From positions 9,066,515 to 9,130,514 of the forward strand of contig CM020508.1 of the NCBI GenBank assembly GCA_009823395.1: a stretch of 64,000 bases of DNA, written 5' to 3'. The notes beneath the pieces are model-generated. The model was given only the letters and a program-made list of their open reading frames with translations. It did no database searches and was not told the DNA's origin. The position numbers were made by a program, and so were the translations under genes. Of this stretch, positions 43,201 to 54,399 are shown piece after piece. The stretch's first letter is position 1. The number at the start of each line of letters is the position of its first letter. This stretch comes from Thamnaconus septentrionalis. Lineage: Eukaryota; Chordata; Actinopteri; Tetraodontiformes; Monacanthidae.

Positions 43201-45072
43201 AGCATAAGGAACTCTTTAGGTAGTGTTTAACACTAACCTGTCCTCTTATATTGCATCATGTTTCCTATTTTTTAAACAAAAAGACCAAATGTCGATCAAA
43301 ATGATTGAGACAGAAAACATAGTGGATGTGCATCTGAAGTTACTAATGCAAGTTGCAATGCAAAAAAAGGAAAACACAGCGTCACACATTCTGCTGGCTT
43401 CTATTTGATGTGACCAGGTAGTTAGTGTGTGATGGCTGTGCAGGCGTCCTCCCTGTTTCCTGTGAAGTCCTGCGCAACATACAGGGGACAAGGCAGAGCT
43501 GCTGAGTAAACACTTGGAATTCATTCATTCGCAAAGTGGCTTCAGGGGATGTTGAGTCGGGGGGGTGTGAGAAAAAGAAGGGAATAAAAGAGCGAGTGGG
43601 AGACAGTGAGAGAGAAACGCACGAGAGAGCGCAACCTTTTTCTTGCTCAAGCTCATCAAGTACGGGCCAGGGCTCCTGAAAACGCGGGGATTACCAGAGG
43701 ACTGGCTCTGTCCTGGCCCGGGCCGCCTCTGCTCGCTCCTGAACTGCACGCTACACTGCTCCCATAAAGCACCGCGCACGGTTCTCACACACATACACAC
43801 GAGCAAGTCGTGTTTGCTGCAGGGTTTTCACCTCGTTTTCACCACGCGTTGGGCAGATGGACTGTAACGTGTGGGTAAAAGAGGCAGCTTTCAACATCCT
43901 CCCCTGACAAAACACGTTCTTCCTTCTAGACAAGTTTTTCCGTTTAGACCCTGTAGAGCATTATCTTGACCTGGTTCAAGGTATTGTCTCAAAATATCTG
44001 TCCCAATAAATATTGTCTCGTGTACATGTACAGTAGGTCTCCATAGGAGGTGGTTTTTGCTCCCTTTGGTTCTTCTATAACTGTTCACTGAGTTTTACCA
44101 CATGAGAAAACCTCTTGAAATGTGTTTGAGGGGTCCAACTAACCATTTGCACAGAATAAAACTGAGCCTCATCTTAAAGCTCATAGAAAATACCATGTCA
44201 CTCATATACATCATCAACATGTTGCAATAATATGTCAGTTGTTAAAAGTTTGAAAACAAAAAAACAAAGAACAAAAAGATAAAGCATTTGAAGTTGTGCC
44301 TCAAGGACAGCTTCCTTAACATTTCTGCTTCAGTAGATGGTCGACTCCATCTGACCTCCAGCCACCAGGAGGAAATCCTCAAGCAGCCTGCAGCACCAGA
44401 GGCCACGGATGTGACGGTTCCTCTACATGAGCGGACGGCACTTCCTGCAGAGATAATGACAGCAATTTGCAGGTAAAGAAGGTCAGACTCGTTGACAAAT
44501 TTGGCGCTGAAATGAGAAAACAGCTTGTCATTAAAACTGGATAAAAAGTTGTTTATGCATCTTTAATGTCAGCACGTGTTGCAGTCTTTCCTCACAATGT
44601 ATCTATGGTTGCCAGGTTGAAAGAGTAACTAATCTATAGAGGTAAATATGTTAAGCAGCACCTGATTTTTTTTTTTAATTTGGATTTTACTATTGGTAAT
44701 TGTATGGTTTATCTTAGATGTTTTGTGGGCAGCTCGCCTTTCCAACAGAATAGTGGCCTCTTGGCACCTATTTATCCTTCAGCTAAAACCACTGTGGAAA
44801 TGCTGGACCTCTCCTGAGCCCAGTCTTCCTCCTTTGTTGATCTAACAGTATGTGAGACCAGACAGTGAGATTTAATTCAGATATCTCACTGATATCTGTA
44901 GATCCTGGTTATTGGCTTGACAGTGCACGTGTGAAGTGTGTGTGTGTGTGTGTGTTTGAGGCATTCCTGGAAGGCTATGTGGACCAGACTGGCCAGTGAT
45001 GACTAACAGCTTACCGCAAGGGGGAAGAAGGTCTGGTGTGTGGGCTGCATGGGCAGATTTGTCTGTCTGTAT

Positions 45073-45118
<46 letters not shown>

Positions 45119-45656
45119 ATGTCTAATCATTTGTGCATACATGCGGTAGCAGGACGAACCACAACTCTTTTTTTTTCCTTTCTTGTCTTTCTTTCTTCCC
45201 AGCAGGAATTTCTGAGCTGTTTCATCTCACCTTTTCATCCCGCTGAAAAGCTGTGAAGAGTATCAGTGAGGTCACTGTGACATAGACGATTCCTTCTTTG
45301 GACGTCAGAGTATCGGATGGGTGGGGGCGGGGGGGAGAAACATGAAGGAGGTGGGCTCCGGCAACAAGGACTACCATTCAGCGTCCCCCCGTGTTCGCCA
45401 CAGTGCTGTCTGTCGTTCGACCTGCACCGCTCACTATTCCACTTCGGCCATGGATCAGATCTTGCTCCTCTGCTCCGGGAAAATCTATGGGAACGGCACC
45501 TTAGCATGAACATCCAGATTTTTTTTCTGATACGTGAGACCATGGATTCAATCCAAAAGGCTTCATATCGCTCTTGTGGCCTGCTGCTGGCATTGCTTGG
45601 TGTTGAGAGACAGCTGGCCGGTGTGCAGGCTCACAACAGCCATGTTCAAGGCGTCA

Positions 45657-45658
<2 letters not shown>

Positions 45659-45747
<89 letters not shown>
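45659..45747. repeat. (AG)n microsatellite
   Basis: About 88 bases of pure AG, the same motif class (opposite strand) as the long TC tract at 9,979-10,186. Arg-Glu open frames through it are artefacts. Confidence 0.96.
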
Positions 45748-45750
<3 letters not shown>

Positions 45751-45821
45751 TGGGAGGGGGAGGAGGGTATGATAAGACCTGGCCTTTAGACAGACAGATA
45801 AAGTGTCTCTCATGCACACAT

Positions 45822-45854
<33 letters not shown>

Positions 45855-46929
45855 TGTGTTTGTGACAGTTTTGTTTTGGTGCCAAGTCCAAGTGCTCAAC
45901 CCTCATCATGAAATTTTCATTAAAGCAGAAAGGTCAGGACTCCCTTTTGCCTGAACTGCATCGAGTTCATAAATATGGCTGTAAACGGCCGATACAAGCA
46001 AACAGATATTATAGATTAAGAAAAGCACTGTTAAAATTACAGTAACTGCAGGACCCCCGGGGCACACACACTTTGACACAAGACACTTGACTGTATTGAG
46101 CACACAGTCTCACGCCCGCTCTCATTGCATTGTCCTTCCTGTCGTCCGAGTGCAGCTCAAACAGGTGGGGTCAGCGCCCACTGTGCTCCTTAGGACTCGT
46201 GCACACATCCACAACCAAAGAGCAAACAAACACTGTGGCAAGGAAAACAGTACATTTGCCATCATCCTCACAGCTGCCAAAAAAGAAAAGAAAAGAAAAG
46301 TTCCTTTTTACACATTTTCTTATGTAATTTGATGCTCCACAGGAATTTATTTTACAGATAAGCATTTTGTTTTTATTCCTGTTAATTGATGTCCCAGTTA
46401 ACAGATCAGTGTTTCACAGCCTCTCATCTGTGTAATGTTGACTTGGAGTACATCCACCCTGTCACTGGCACTGATATGAAAATGGATGGTCGAGAAAACA
46501 GAAAAAAACAAGTCAATTGATTTATTGTAATGCATAGTTGTATGACAGACCAAATACATGGTCAATAATATTGTGTAAGTATACTTTTTTCTTTGTTATT
46601 ATTTTTATAGAGCAAATAAAAGAGGGACTAAATTGTTCTGTGGATCGACTTTGTTTAGTATACCTTTCTTGAATTATTTTGTTGTGCTTTTTTATTTAAA
46701 AAGCATCTGTTGACTTATTTATGTTTTAATTGTTTTGGGTTTTTTTTTTTTTTTTTGATTGGGAGGGATTTAGGTCACTGAGGAGCCCTGAGGTTAACCT
46801 GGATGTGAGATCTGAGTGATCTGCTAGTATAATGGGAGTACATTTAAGAATTCTTCTTAATTACACTTTTATGTGCTTTGTTTGTTTCATATTTCTGTAA
46901 ATAATTTCCCCACTAACTTATCCTTGCTC

Positions 46930-46962
<33 letters not shown>

Positions 46963-47099
46963 TCGAAACCACAGCATATTCTAATAATATAGTGAGTCAT
47001 TAAACGACGGTGTACGACGGTCAGTGGTAACATTAGGACGTGTGCGATCAAAAATGCTGCGCCTAATTTTACTCAAATGTATAATGAATACCTTTACCC

Positions 47100-47111
47100 C
47101 CATCTAGCGGT
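47100..47111 (-). promoter_or_regulatory. CTCF-like word shared with 37,267-37,278
   Basis: CCATCTAGCGGT occurs here and again at 37,267-37,278 in the same orientation. The minus strand reads ACCGCTAGATGG, resembling the CTCF variant CCACTAGATGGC. One copy lies between FoxD and FoxE and the other near the haus8 promoter, so the pair brackets FoxE. Confidence 0.3.
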
Positions 47112-47157
47112 TATTAGAGGAACGGTAGATTAGTGGTTTTCTAAATATGCGCAAAGA

Positions 47158-47169
47158 ATAATAATAATA

Positions 47170-47242
<73 letters not shown>
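47158..47242. repeat. Compound (TTA)n-(AGT)n microsatellite
   Basis: ATA/TTA units switch directly into about 13 AGT units, ending about 230 bases upstream of the haus8 start codon. Confidence 0.95.
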
Positions 47243-47469
47243 TAGAATTTACAGTGGCTTCTGTTTTTTTGTTTTTTGTTTTGTTTCGTTTTGGCTGGGG
47301 GTAGAGGGGGTATCCCGATGCGTCATTCGGTTTAGATTTTCTGGATAATTATCATTTTCAGCATTTCTTGTAGTTTGACTTTCAAAAATCAGAGCGCGGA
47401 ACTGAAAGACCAGTTTTTGTGTCTACCGGTCATTAAAACAGGAGCACAGGCGGTTCGTTTCAAAACATC

Positions 47470-50349
47470 ATGGCGTCGAGAAGAACGGCAGCTGCGTCGA
47501 GCGGTTTCAAAAGTGGTTCTACCGACGCTAAAAGGTTTTTACCCTTAATTTTTTTTTCTTTTGGGTAAACGTAATGTTTATGCTCTAATATGTGTCTTGT
47601 CTCTTTCTTAAAATTCTTAAATGCTTTTCTTACACGGTGACCTTCTCAGTCAGTCTCTTCAGTTCCAGGAAACTGCATATTTAACTGTTTGTTCCTTTGT
47701 TACCAAAAAGTTTTTGTTGTCCATTTATTTGTAAGTTAGCTGAGTGTGCCAATAAGAACAGACTAAACGCTAGTAGTGTTTTTGGATGTCAACATATTTT
47801 GGACTTTCACCTCAGCTAATAGCTTAGCTTTGGATTGACGACAATTTTGTAAACAAACGGAAGTTTCATGGCTACGCATGATTATAAGACACAACGTCAG
47901 CTCTGTCTCTATTTCTTTTCAGCTCAAAAGCTGTGAGCAATGTCAGTAGAGCTAACAACACCAGTGGAGGTGGGAAGAAAAGTACCACATGTAGGTATTT
48001 CCCTATGTTTTGTTGTGATTCCCATCTAATGCTGTGACACGATTGCTGCATTATGTTGAATAACGTGAAATGCCTTTAAGCTTGTTTGTATTTAAAAAAA
48101 AAAAAAAATCTTTAGCTGGTGGGACGATTGTCAAGTCAAGATATATGCAGGCAGCTGAGAAAACGTCTCTTTCAAAGGTAATTCATTTTTTTCTCAGTTG
48201 CTTCTTGTGACTGGTTTGCCAGATGTATACCGTTTGATCCATGTGTTCAATAAACATAGTAATAGGGATGACTCTGCGGATGCTGGGTTCTAATGTTGCA
48301 TACTTGTCTTTTTATGCACCTGTCACTATGACCAGAGTACCTCACTGACCAATGAGTCGATGACGTTGCCATTGAAGCCTTGTTCACCCAAACCAAGTGG
48401 CCTCAAAACAAAGTTTGGAACTCCCCCAAGACGTTCAATGGCTCCACAGGCTGCATCAAGAGGTATTGCCCAAATACTTGGAATTGTTTTTCGGATGTTT
48501 TCATTGTTTGTTAACATTTATTATCCAGCACTGACAGAGCAAAGATTACTCACTTGAGGACTACCAGTTGTTTTAATGCATTACTACAATGTTTTCATCT
48601 CAACAGCAACAGGTCCACAGGAGGCTGAGACAACCCTGCTCAGGAAAAGTATTTTGCAGTCTACTTTCTCAGATGGACACTTCATCCAACCAGATTTTGA
48701 TATCTCCGTCATTAGAGGTAAACTAATGACCATCCTTTTTTAAAGTTATTTACAAATGTGATCTGCTTTTTATTTTTTCTAATATGCATACAATGTATGT
48801 CACTCAGATAAAACAGTATTTGAAAGTGCAGCAGAAACAGACAAAAATGCAGAGACTGACAAGGAACACATTGAGATGATGACATTCCTACTGGCCCACC
48901 TCACAGCTAAGGTGAGTCTCTTCATATATATATTTGAAAACCATCCCTATATTAGAACTTGTGATAAATAAAAGATTCCTAAGTGCCCCACAATGAGTAA
49001 AATTAAGGATCTGGCTTTGGCTCTGTTTGTTTTAAGATGGAGAACAATTTGGGGAAGCTGAAAGCAGATGCAGAGGCAAGGATCCTGCAGGTAATTGAGG
49101 AGGAAGAGACTCTGCGTAAAGAGGTTCACAAGAAGAAGTGTCAGTACCTCTCCATCGTGACAGAGGAGCGGATCAATAAATGCCTGGATATGCAGGTCAG
49201 AATACCATCTTCTCTGGTGATTTTGCTAAAGGAAGTAGAAGTTAAACAGCTACATTTGCTTATTAAAGTAAAAATAGGGATTTTAACCTCCTTGCCAATT
49301 TGCCTGCTTTATTAGTTATGGCATATTACTTTACAAAGCTGTGATAACTGTTTGTGTAAGAATGGCAAAGTAAATCACAGTTACTAAAATTACATGTGTG
49401 TCTCTTCTGGATGAAATGTGATATTTAATACTATCTTCTTTCTTTCTTTCTTTTCTTTCTTTTTTACTTCAGATTGATGCACTTACTCCCATTGCAGAAG
49501 CTGTGCAGGAGTTCACAAAGGATTACACGACTTTTGCCGCAGCTGTTGACACCACCCGACACGAACTTCCCGTCAAGAACTTCTATATTGATAAAGATGG
49601 ACGAGAATTTCTAGGTTTTTGGGATTGCACTTGTTTTAAAGCAAAAAGTATTCAGGAAATGCAATTTGATGCCAAACTATTTCTACTTTAAAATGTCAAT
49701 GGCAGCCAGGCCAATCCCCCTAATAAAATCAGTCAGTGAATCAGTAAAAATTAATTTGAAGGCTTAAAAACTGTATAGTTCTTTTTCTGGTCTACAAATT
49801 TTAGACAATGCACATCTACTTATTCTACAGTTTGTTAAAACAGTCTGTTTTCTTTTCTTTTTTCAGATAAAGCTGAGGCATGCTTGAAAGAGAAAGAAGA
49901 GCTGCTATTGGAGTGCACTGAAGGGACTTATGAAGACAACCGCACTTCTCTGGAATGTCTGAGGGAGATTAAAACAACATCGAAAGACATCAGTCAGCAT
50001 CTGTCACGGTAGGCATGTTGTATAGAGTACTGGTTACTAGTTTGGACCTCATGCTGTAATAAATCTTCTGACGACCTAGATATTGTATGTACCTGGCCCT
50101 GTATATTTTTCAGGGTTAGGGTTATCATCAGCATTATTTTTTTTACCAACTCATGAAAAAAAGTGTATGTGGACTAAGTTCGATGTTTCGATTCTAATCA
50201 AACCTGTTCTCCATATTTCTAGTGCATTCTCGGAGTTACATGAGTTATCATCCTTGGTATGCCAACACACAGTTTACGCACAGCAATCCATGGAGGAGGA
50301 AAAGCTTGGGCCTACCAGACTTCATGAGCTGTATTGGGAGAAAAAGTAA
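47470..50349 (+). CDS. haus8: HAUS augmin-like complex subunit 8
   Basis: Ten coding exons with GT-AG introns: 47470-47534, 47923-47990, 48116-48177, 48336-48462, 48607-48717, 48808-48911, 49037-49195, 49473-49614, 49867-50008, 50223-50349. They join without a frame break into 368 residues plus TAA, slightly shorter than human HAUS8 (about 410). The first ~110 residues are basic and rich in Ser/Thr/Pro (start MASRRTAAASSG, then SPKPSGLKTKFGTPPRRS), as expected for the microtubule-binding N-terminus. Residues ~145-345 are charged, helical and coiled-coil-like. The end is ELYWEKK. HAUS8 is one of eight augmin subunits; it recruits gamma-tubulin to spindle microtubules for branching nucleation. 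The promoter side carries TTCAAA at 47,459-47,464 (reverse complement of the CHR element TTTGAA), which would suit a mitotic gene. Its position upstream of cpamd8 on the same strand matches human 19p13.11. Confidence 0.9.
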
Positions 50350-50417
50350 AGGATAACCTCTCTGAATGAAATAGATGGATCCGAACATTGTTCCAATGTT
50401 GAAAATGTTTCACTGTT

Positions 50418-50427
50418 AATAAATAAA
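50418..50427 (+). terminator. haus8 polyadenylation signals
   Basis: Two overlapping AATAAA hexamers lie about 70 bases after the haus8 stop. The position and orientation fit the 3' end of haus8, and leave only about 375 bases to the sac3d1 start codon. Confidence 0.7.
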
Positions 50428-50714
50428 CTAATTTTTAAAAAGAAATGAGCTTTTATTTTTATTGTTTTTTTGTCAAACATTCTTATCTGTCACAACTATA
50501 ATTTAAATGGGTGGGGTGAGGGTGTGGGAGGAATGGATAAAGTTGCGAAAAATTAAATTAAATGATTCGTCGTCTAAATTTATAATATTTTTAAATGATT
50601 TAATTCGGAAATGGTAAAACATTCACATTTCATTCACTGTCATAACATTGACAAAGTCGAAAAACGTCGAGTTTGTTGTTTTTTTGTTCCGCCTACAACT
50701 CGTCGCCTTCACTT

Positions 50715-50776
50715 AAGGAAGTGACGTAGGAGTTGAGCATAATAACAACACGTTTGATTGGACATTACTCGGAAGT
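50715..50776 (+). promoter_or_regulatory. sac3d1 proximal promoter: ETS-CRE composite, CCAAT, ETS
   Basis: A GGAAGTGACGT element (ETS site fused to a CRE half, 50,717-50,727), an inverted CCAAT box (GATTGG, 50,756-50,761) and a further ETS core (CGGAAG, 50,770-50,775) all lie within 90 bases of the ATG at 50,803. This combination is typical of TATA-less housekeeping promoters. Motifs are seen directly; function is inferred. Confidence 0.55.
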
Positions 50777-50802
50777 TGGCGACCGGGCTTCTTGAAGTGC
50801 CA

Positions 50803-53250
50803 ATGAGCCATAGGAGGGGTCCTCGTCGTTCGTGAGTATTGTTGTTTATGTCACATGTAACGGCACATTTCCACCCAAAGTACTTAGCAGATCTGTGCGT
50901 CTAATTCTGTACAGTTTTTACCTCTGCCAAAAAGTGACCCTTTATTGTCGAAACTCCATTCCTGTGCGATCTTTCGTTCGCAGCGACTTGTTAGCTACCT
51001 GCCTTTAGTTGGCTAATGCCAGCAAGGGGACTCTGAGCTCATTATGAATTTATAGTATGCACTTGGTCGACGCCTTTATTTTCGAGCGATTTATTTATTC
51101 ATTCATTCATGCATCTTGCCACGAAATCGTTGAATTCTCGCAAATGTTTGCAGGAACGTTAGGTAGTAATGTGCTGTCCTATTTAAGAAGACGAACAGTC
51201 CATATTCTTCTGTGTTGACCAGATATGTGTTTCTCGGACTTAGCTCGACTTTACAACAACCCTCATGTCATTGATTACATTTGTATTTAAAGGCAAAACG
51301 AACGATGATTGACTTGACTTATTCACACCATCGTCTGCATTTAAAACTCGAAAAGCCCTTAGAGTCGCTACAAAGAGATGAATCTTAGTTTTCTTGTTTA
51401 TCCAACTATGCATTCATCTTTTTTAATCACCACTTCTCCTGTATTTTAGATGTGCGAGTGGGGTTGGTTGTCATTGCTGGTATATTGTATTTGATTTTGG
51501 CAGACCTAATATGTAAAATTTATTTGGCACCACTAAGACGTGATAATAAATTTTAGGGCTGAGACGATATGCTCTGCTGCAGAAAAGTAACTTTTTCCCA
51601 ACCCGGCTCAACAGACTGAAATGAAGCATTTGAATTTGAAACAAAAAAATATATATTTTTGAACAAAAAAATAGATTTAAAAATCGTAAAACAAGAAATT
51701 GCGATACTTATGCAAATCAATTCGTTTTTTTCTCCCACCCCTAATAAAATTATTGAAATAGACACCCCACGGAGGCAGCGAGAGATATGTGACATTGTCT
51801 TTCTTTGAGCAGCTCTCAGTGGAGAGACACACATGCTGGAGGCGAGGAGGGAAATCGAGGGCAGTGGCGAAGCCAAGGCAGAGCACAGCCGAGGGTGGTG
51901 GATGACCACGAGAAGCAGCGGCGGCTGCAAAATGAAACCGTGCCCGAGGGCGCCTGCCAGACCATGTGTCCAGCACGTGAGCTGCGTAATCGTGAGAGAC
52001 AGAACCGCCTGCACCGCTTTGAGATCTTGGCAGGCACAGAAGGAGATCGCTTACCCAGAGGAGACCCCTCGCGGGCAGTCAAAGAGTATTCCAGACCAGC
52101 AGCTGGAAAAGACTCAACGAACCCAAGTGACCTCCGCCCACCTGAGGTGCTGCTGAGAACTGTGTGCTACCTCATCGACAGCATCGCCTCTTCCCCTGAT
52201 CTGCATCTTTGGACTGAGGCGAGTACTGTTTTAGCGCCTGCTAGCCCACACATCACTTACACTTTTGTTCTGTGACAGTTTAGTCAACATCTGTATTGTT
52301 AGCAGCTATATTTATTAGGTTTTATTTTGTGTTCCAGATTTACAGCTTTGTCTTCGACCGGCTGCGTGGTGTGAAGCAGGATATGATCATCCAGAGGGTG
52401 TCTGGGTCAAAATGCGTTGCCATCCTGGAGCGAACGGTTCGTTTCCTCATCTATGCGTCTTATCGACTCTGTGGCGAACCCCTGCGGCACTACGACCCGT
52501 GCATCAACGACACGCACCTACAGGAGAACCTGAGCTGGCTCCTGAATTGCTATGCAACCGAAGCAGGACCACATCCAAACCAGGAAGAATTTCAAGCTCT
52601 TGGACTTTTATACAATTTAGGTTTGTAGCCTTATTTGCTCTATTAATACCAGACAGAAATGCTAAAGGAATGCTAAAGCAATGATCAGATAAAACATTCT
52701 ATTTAAAATATTAGTCATTATTTGCAAGAGTTCACCTGAGACTTGGTTTTGCTTTGATTTCATTGATTCTTTGCCTCCCGCAGGTTCAGCTCGAGCCACG
52801 CAGCACATCCTGGAGTTACCAGAGAAGCTCCGCAGTTCTCCCGCCGTCTCACTCGCCCTGTCCATCAACAGAGCTTTCTTGGAACGAAATCCAGTGTGCC
52901 TGCTCCGATTGGCTAAGAGACTAACTCTTTTGCAGACCTACGCTCTACACCGTCACCTGGTGGCGTGCCGTAGAGACCTCCTGCTGATCTACAGCCACGG
53001 ATTCAGCAGTCGCAACTGTCGCTTCCCGCTCGGCAGACTGGCTCAGCTCCTGGACTTGGACACGTCGCTCGCAGTGCAGATCTGTCACGCTCACGGACAA
53101 GAGGTTGACCAGGACAATCAAGTGGTTTTCTCCAAGGCTACATTTGCCAAGCCCGAACAGGACAAGCTTCACTGCAAACTGTATCACAGCACAGAGGCCA
53201 AGAACAACCAGGACATATCTGTTGGAAACATCATTCATGGTTGTGCTTAA
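50803..53250 (+). CDS. sac3d1: SAC3 domain-containing protein 1
   Basis: Four coding exons: 50803-50831, 51813-52218, 52338-52620, 52784-53250, giving 394 residues plus TAA (human about 400). Exon 1 encodes only MSHRRGPRR plus two bases. The family signature GACQTMCPARELRNRERQ lies at about 57-74. The SAC3/GANP helical region follows from about 100 to 375 (LRPPEVLLRTV, YSFVFDRLRGVKQD, AILERTVRFLIYA). Family knowledge: SAC3D1 (SHD1) is related to yeast Sac3 of the TREX-2 mRNA export complex and has been linked to centrosome duplication and spindle progression. The second intron (52219-52337, 119 bases) begins with GC rather than GT, in context GAG|GCGAGT; only this junction keeps the frame (WTE|IYSFVFDR). 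The spliced structure argues against a retrocopy. It sits between haus8 and cpamd8, unlike human, where SAC3D1 is on 11q13. Confidence 0.9.
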
Positions 53251-53582
53251 GATATTAAAAGAGGCATCATTGCTGGGGAGTCTGTAAAAAAAAAAACAAC
53301 TAATTTTTCACTATGTGCTCCTTCTGCACTTCTTGTTTTTGATGGTTTCCTTTGGGTTCCCACTGGAATGGTCAAGCTCAGTGCCTTTCCAGGAAGATAT
53401 CTGAAAGTGTAAACTGTCAACACAAGATTCAAGCTTGATATTGGCTTGTTATCATGTTGAGAAACAAAGACCCTCTTTTCATTGTTTGATCAACCTCTTT
53501 GTATGTGTTTTTAAATGTTTTCTTTGTGCCGTAAAAATCAATCTTGGTGAAAAATTCTCAGCAATTCTCAGATAAACCTTTC

Positions 53583-53588
53583 AATAAA
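53583..53588 (+). terminator. sac3d1 polyadenylation signal
   Basis: An AATAAA hexamer lies about 330 bases after the sac3d1 stop, in a T/A-rich 3' UTR on the same strand. Confidence 0.65.
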
Positions 53589-53879
53589 TTGTGTAAACTA
53601 AACAAAAATGCATTGTTTTCTTTAAAGTGCCATTTATACCAATTTCCAGATCTTTAACTGTCATTGCAGAATCCAGTTGAACAGTCTTGAACTGAAATAC
53701 TATCCAAACAAACACTGTGGATTTCCAGACTTCCACATCAAATTGAACATTTAGATCTCTGTTTACAGCCTCCCATAAATCATTCAGTTATAGCTTACAA
53801 ATAATGAGGATGTTGTTACAAGCCTGGGGAACATATCTGTAGTAGGAAGGCCTCATGACATAGAACAAAGAGCTTCTGA

Positions 53880-54345
53880 TTGAGAGCTGTTTTTTCCGGG
53901 AGCCAAAGCAGACAACCGGTCGATTCACATGTACTTGCTGTCGGAGTTGGTGGCGAGTTAGAACATGTTTTAAAGGAGATTTTGTGCTGCTTTTTGTTTG
54001 CTATGCTAATTTTTAGTTTTTATCTTGTGATGTTTCGTTAATGTGTTCTCTCACTTGTACATAGTTGTATTGGGGTTGGTGTTTGTTTTAGTATTTTAAA
54101 TTAATTTTTATAGCATTTTGTTCCATGTTGAGTGTAGAAATAATACACATTTTGATTTTATTGATATCATACACACAAGTCATTAATTTGTAGCACATAA
54201 TTTGGTCGTAAAATAATATAAGCAACAAAACAAAAAAAAAATGTCAGGAGCCTCTTGGGAGCCAAAAGAACCTGTTCTTTTTAGTGAGCTGAGCAAAAAG
54301 AACCGCTACTCTGAAAAGAGCCAGAATTCCAAGCACTAGTGCAGG
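53880..54345. mobile_element. hAT-like non-autonomous DNA transposon remnant
   Basis: The right end (54,250-54,345) holds interleaved GAGCC and AAGAAC words with hairpins, for example GTTCTTTTT at 54,274-54,282 pairing with AAAAAGAAC at 54,295-54,303, and finishes in AGAGCCAGAATTCCAAGCACTAG. This layout resembles the terminal GAGCC/GAACC-rich ends of fish hAT-type repeats. The left part (from about 53,880, GAGAGCTGTTTTTTCCGGGAGCC) looks like the same family, but a clear left terminal repeat was not found, so the boundaries are approximate. It separates sac3d1 from the cpamd8 promoter. Confidence 0.5.
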
Positions 54346-54399
54346 AAGAAGCTTGCATCGAAAATGGATGGACGGACGGATGAACGGATGGATGTTTTT

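Larger units (their letters stand above)
40320..47400. other. Intergenic region between FoxE and haus8
   Basis: No coding gene was supported. The part nearest FoxE (about 41,100-41,480) is complex, repeat-free sequence and a candidate upstream enhancer. Simple repeats: GT (45,074-45,115), AG (45,659-45,747), CA (45,822-45,852), TTTC (46,931-46,964), TTA/AGT (47,158-47,242). Long T runs occur near 42,065 and 46,740. Confidence 0.55.

Noticed and set aside
51553..52082. Minus-strand open frames opposite sac3d1 exon 2
   Set aside because: Antisense to a conserved SAC3 domain exon, no family match.
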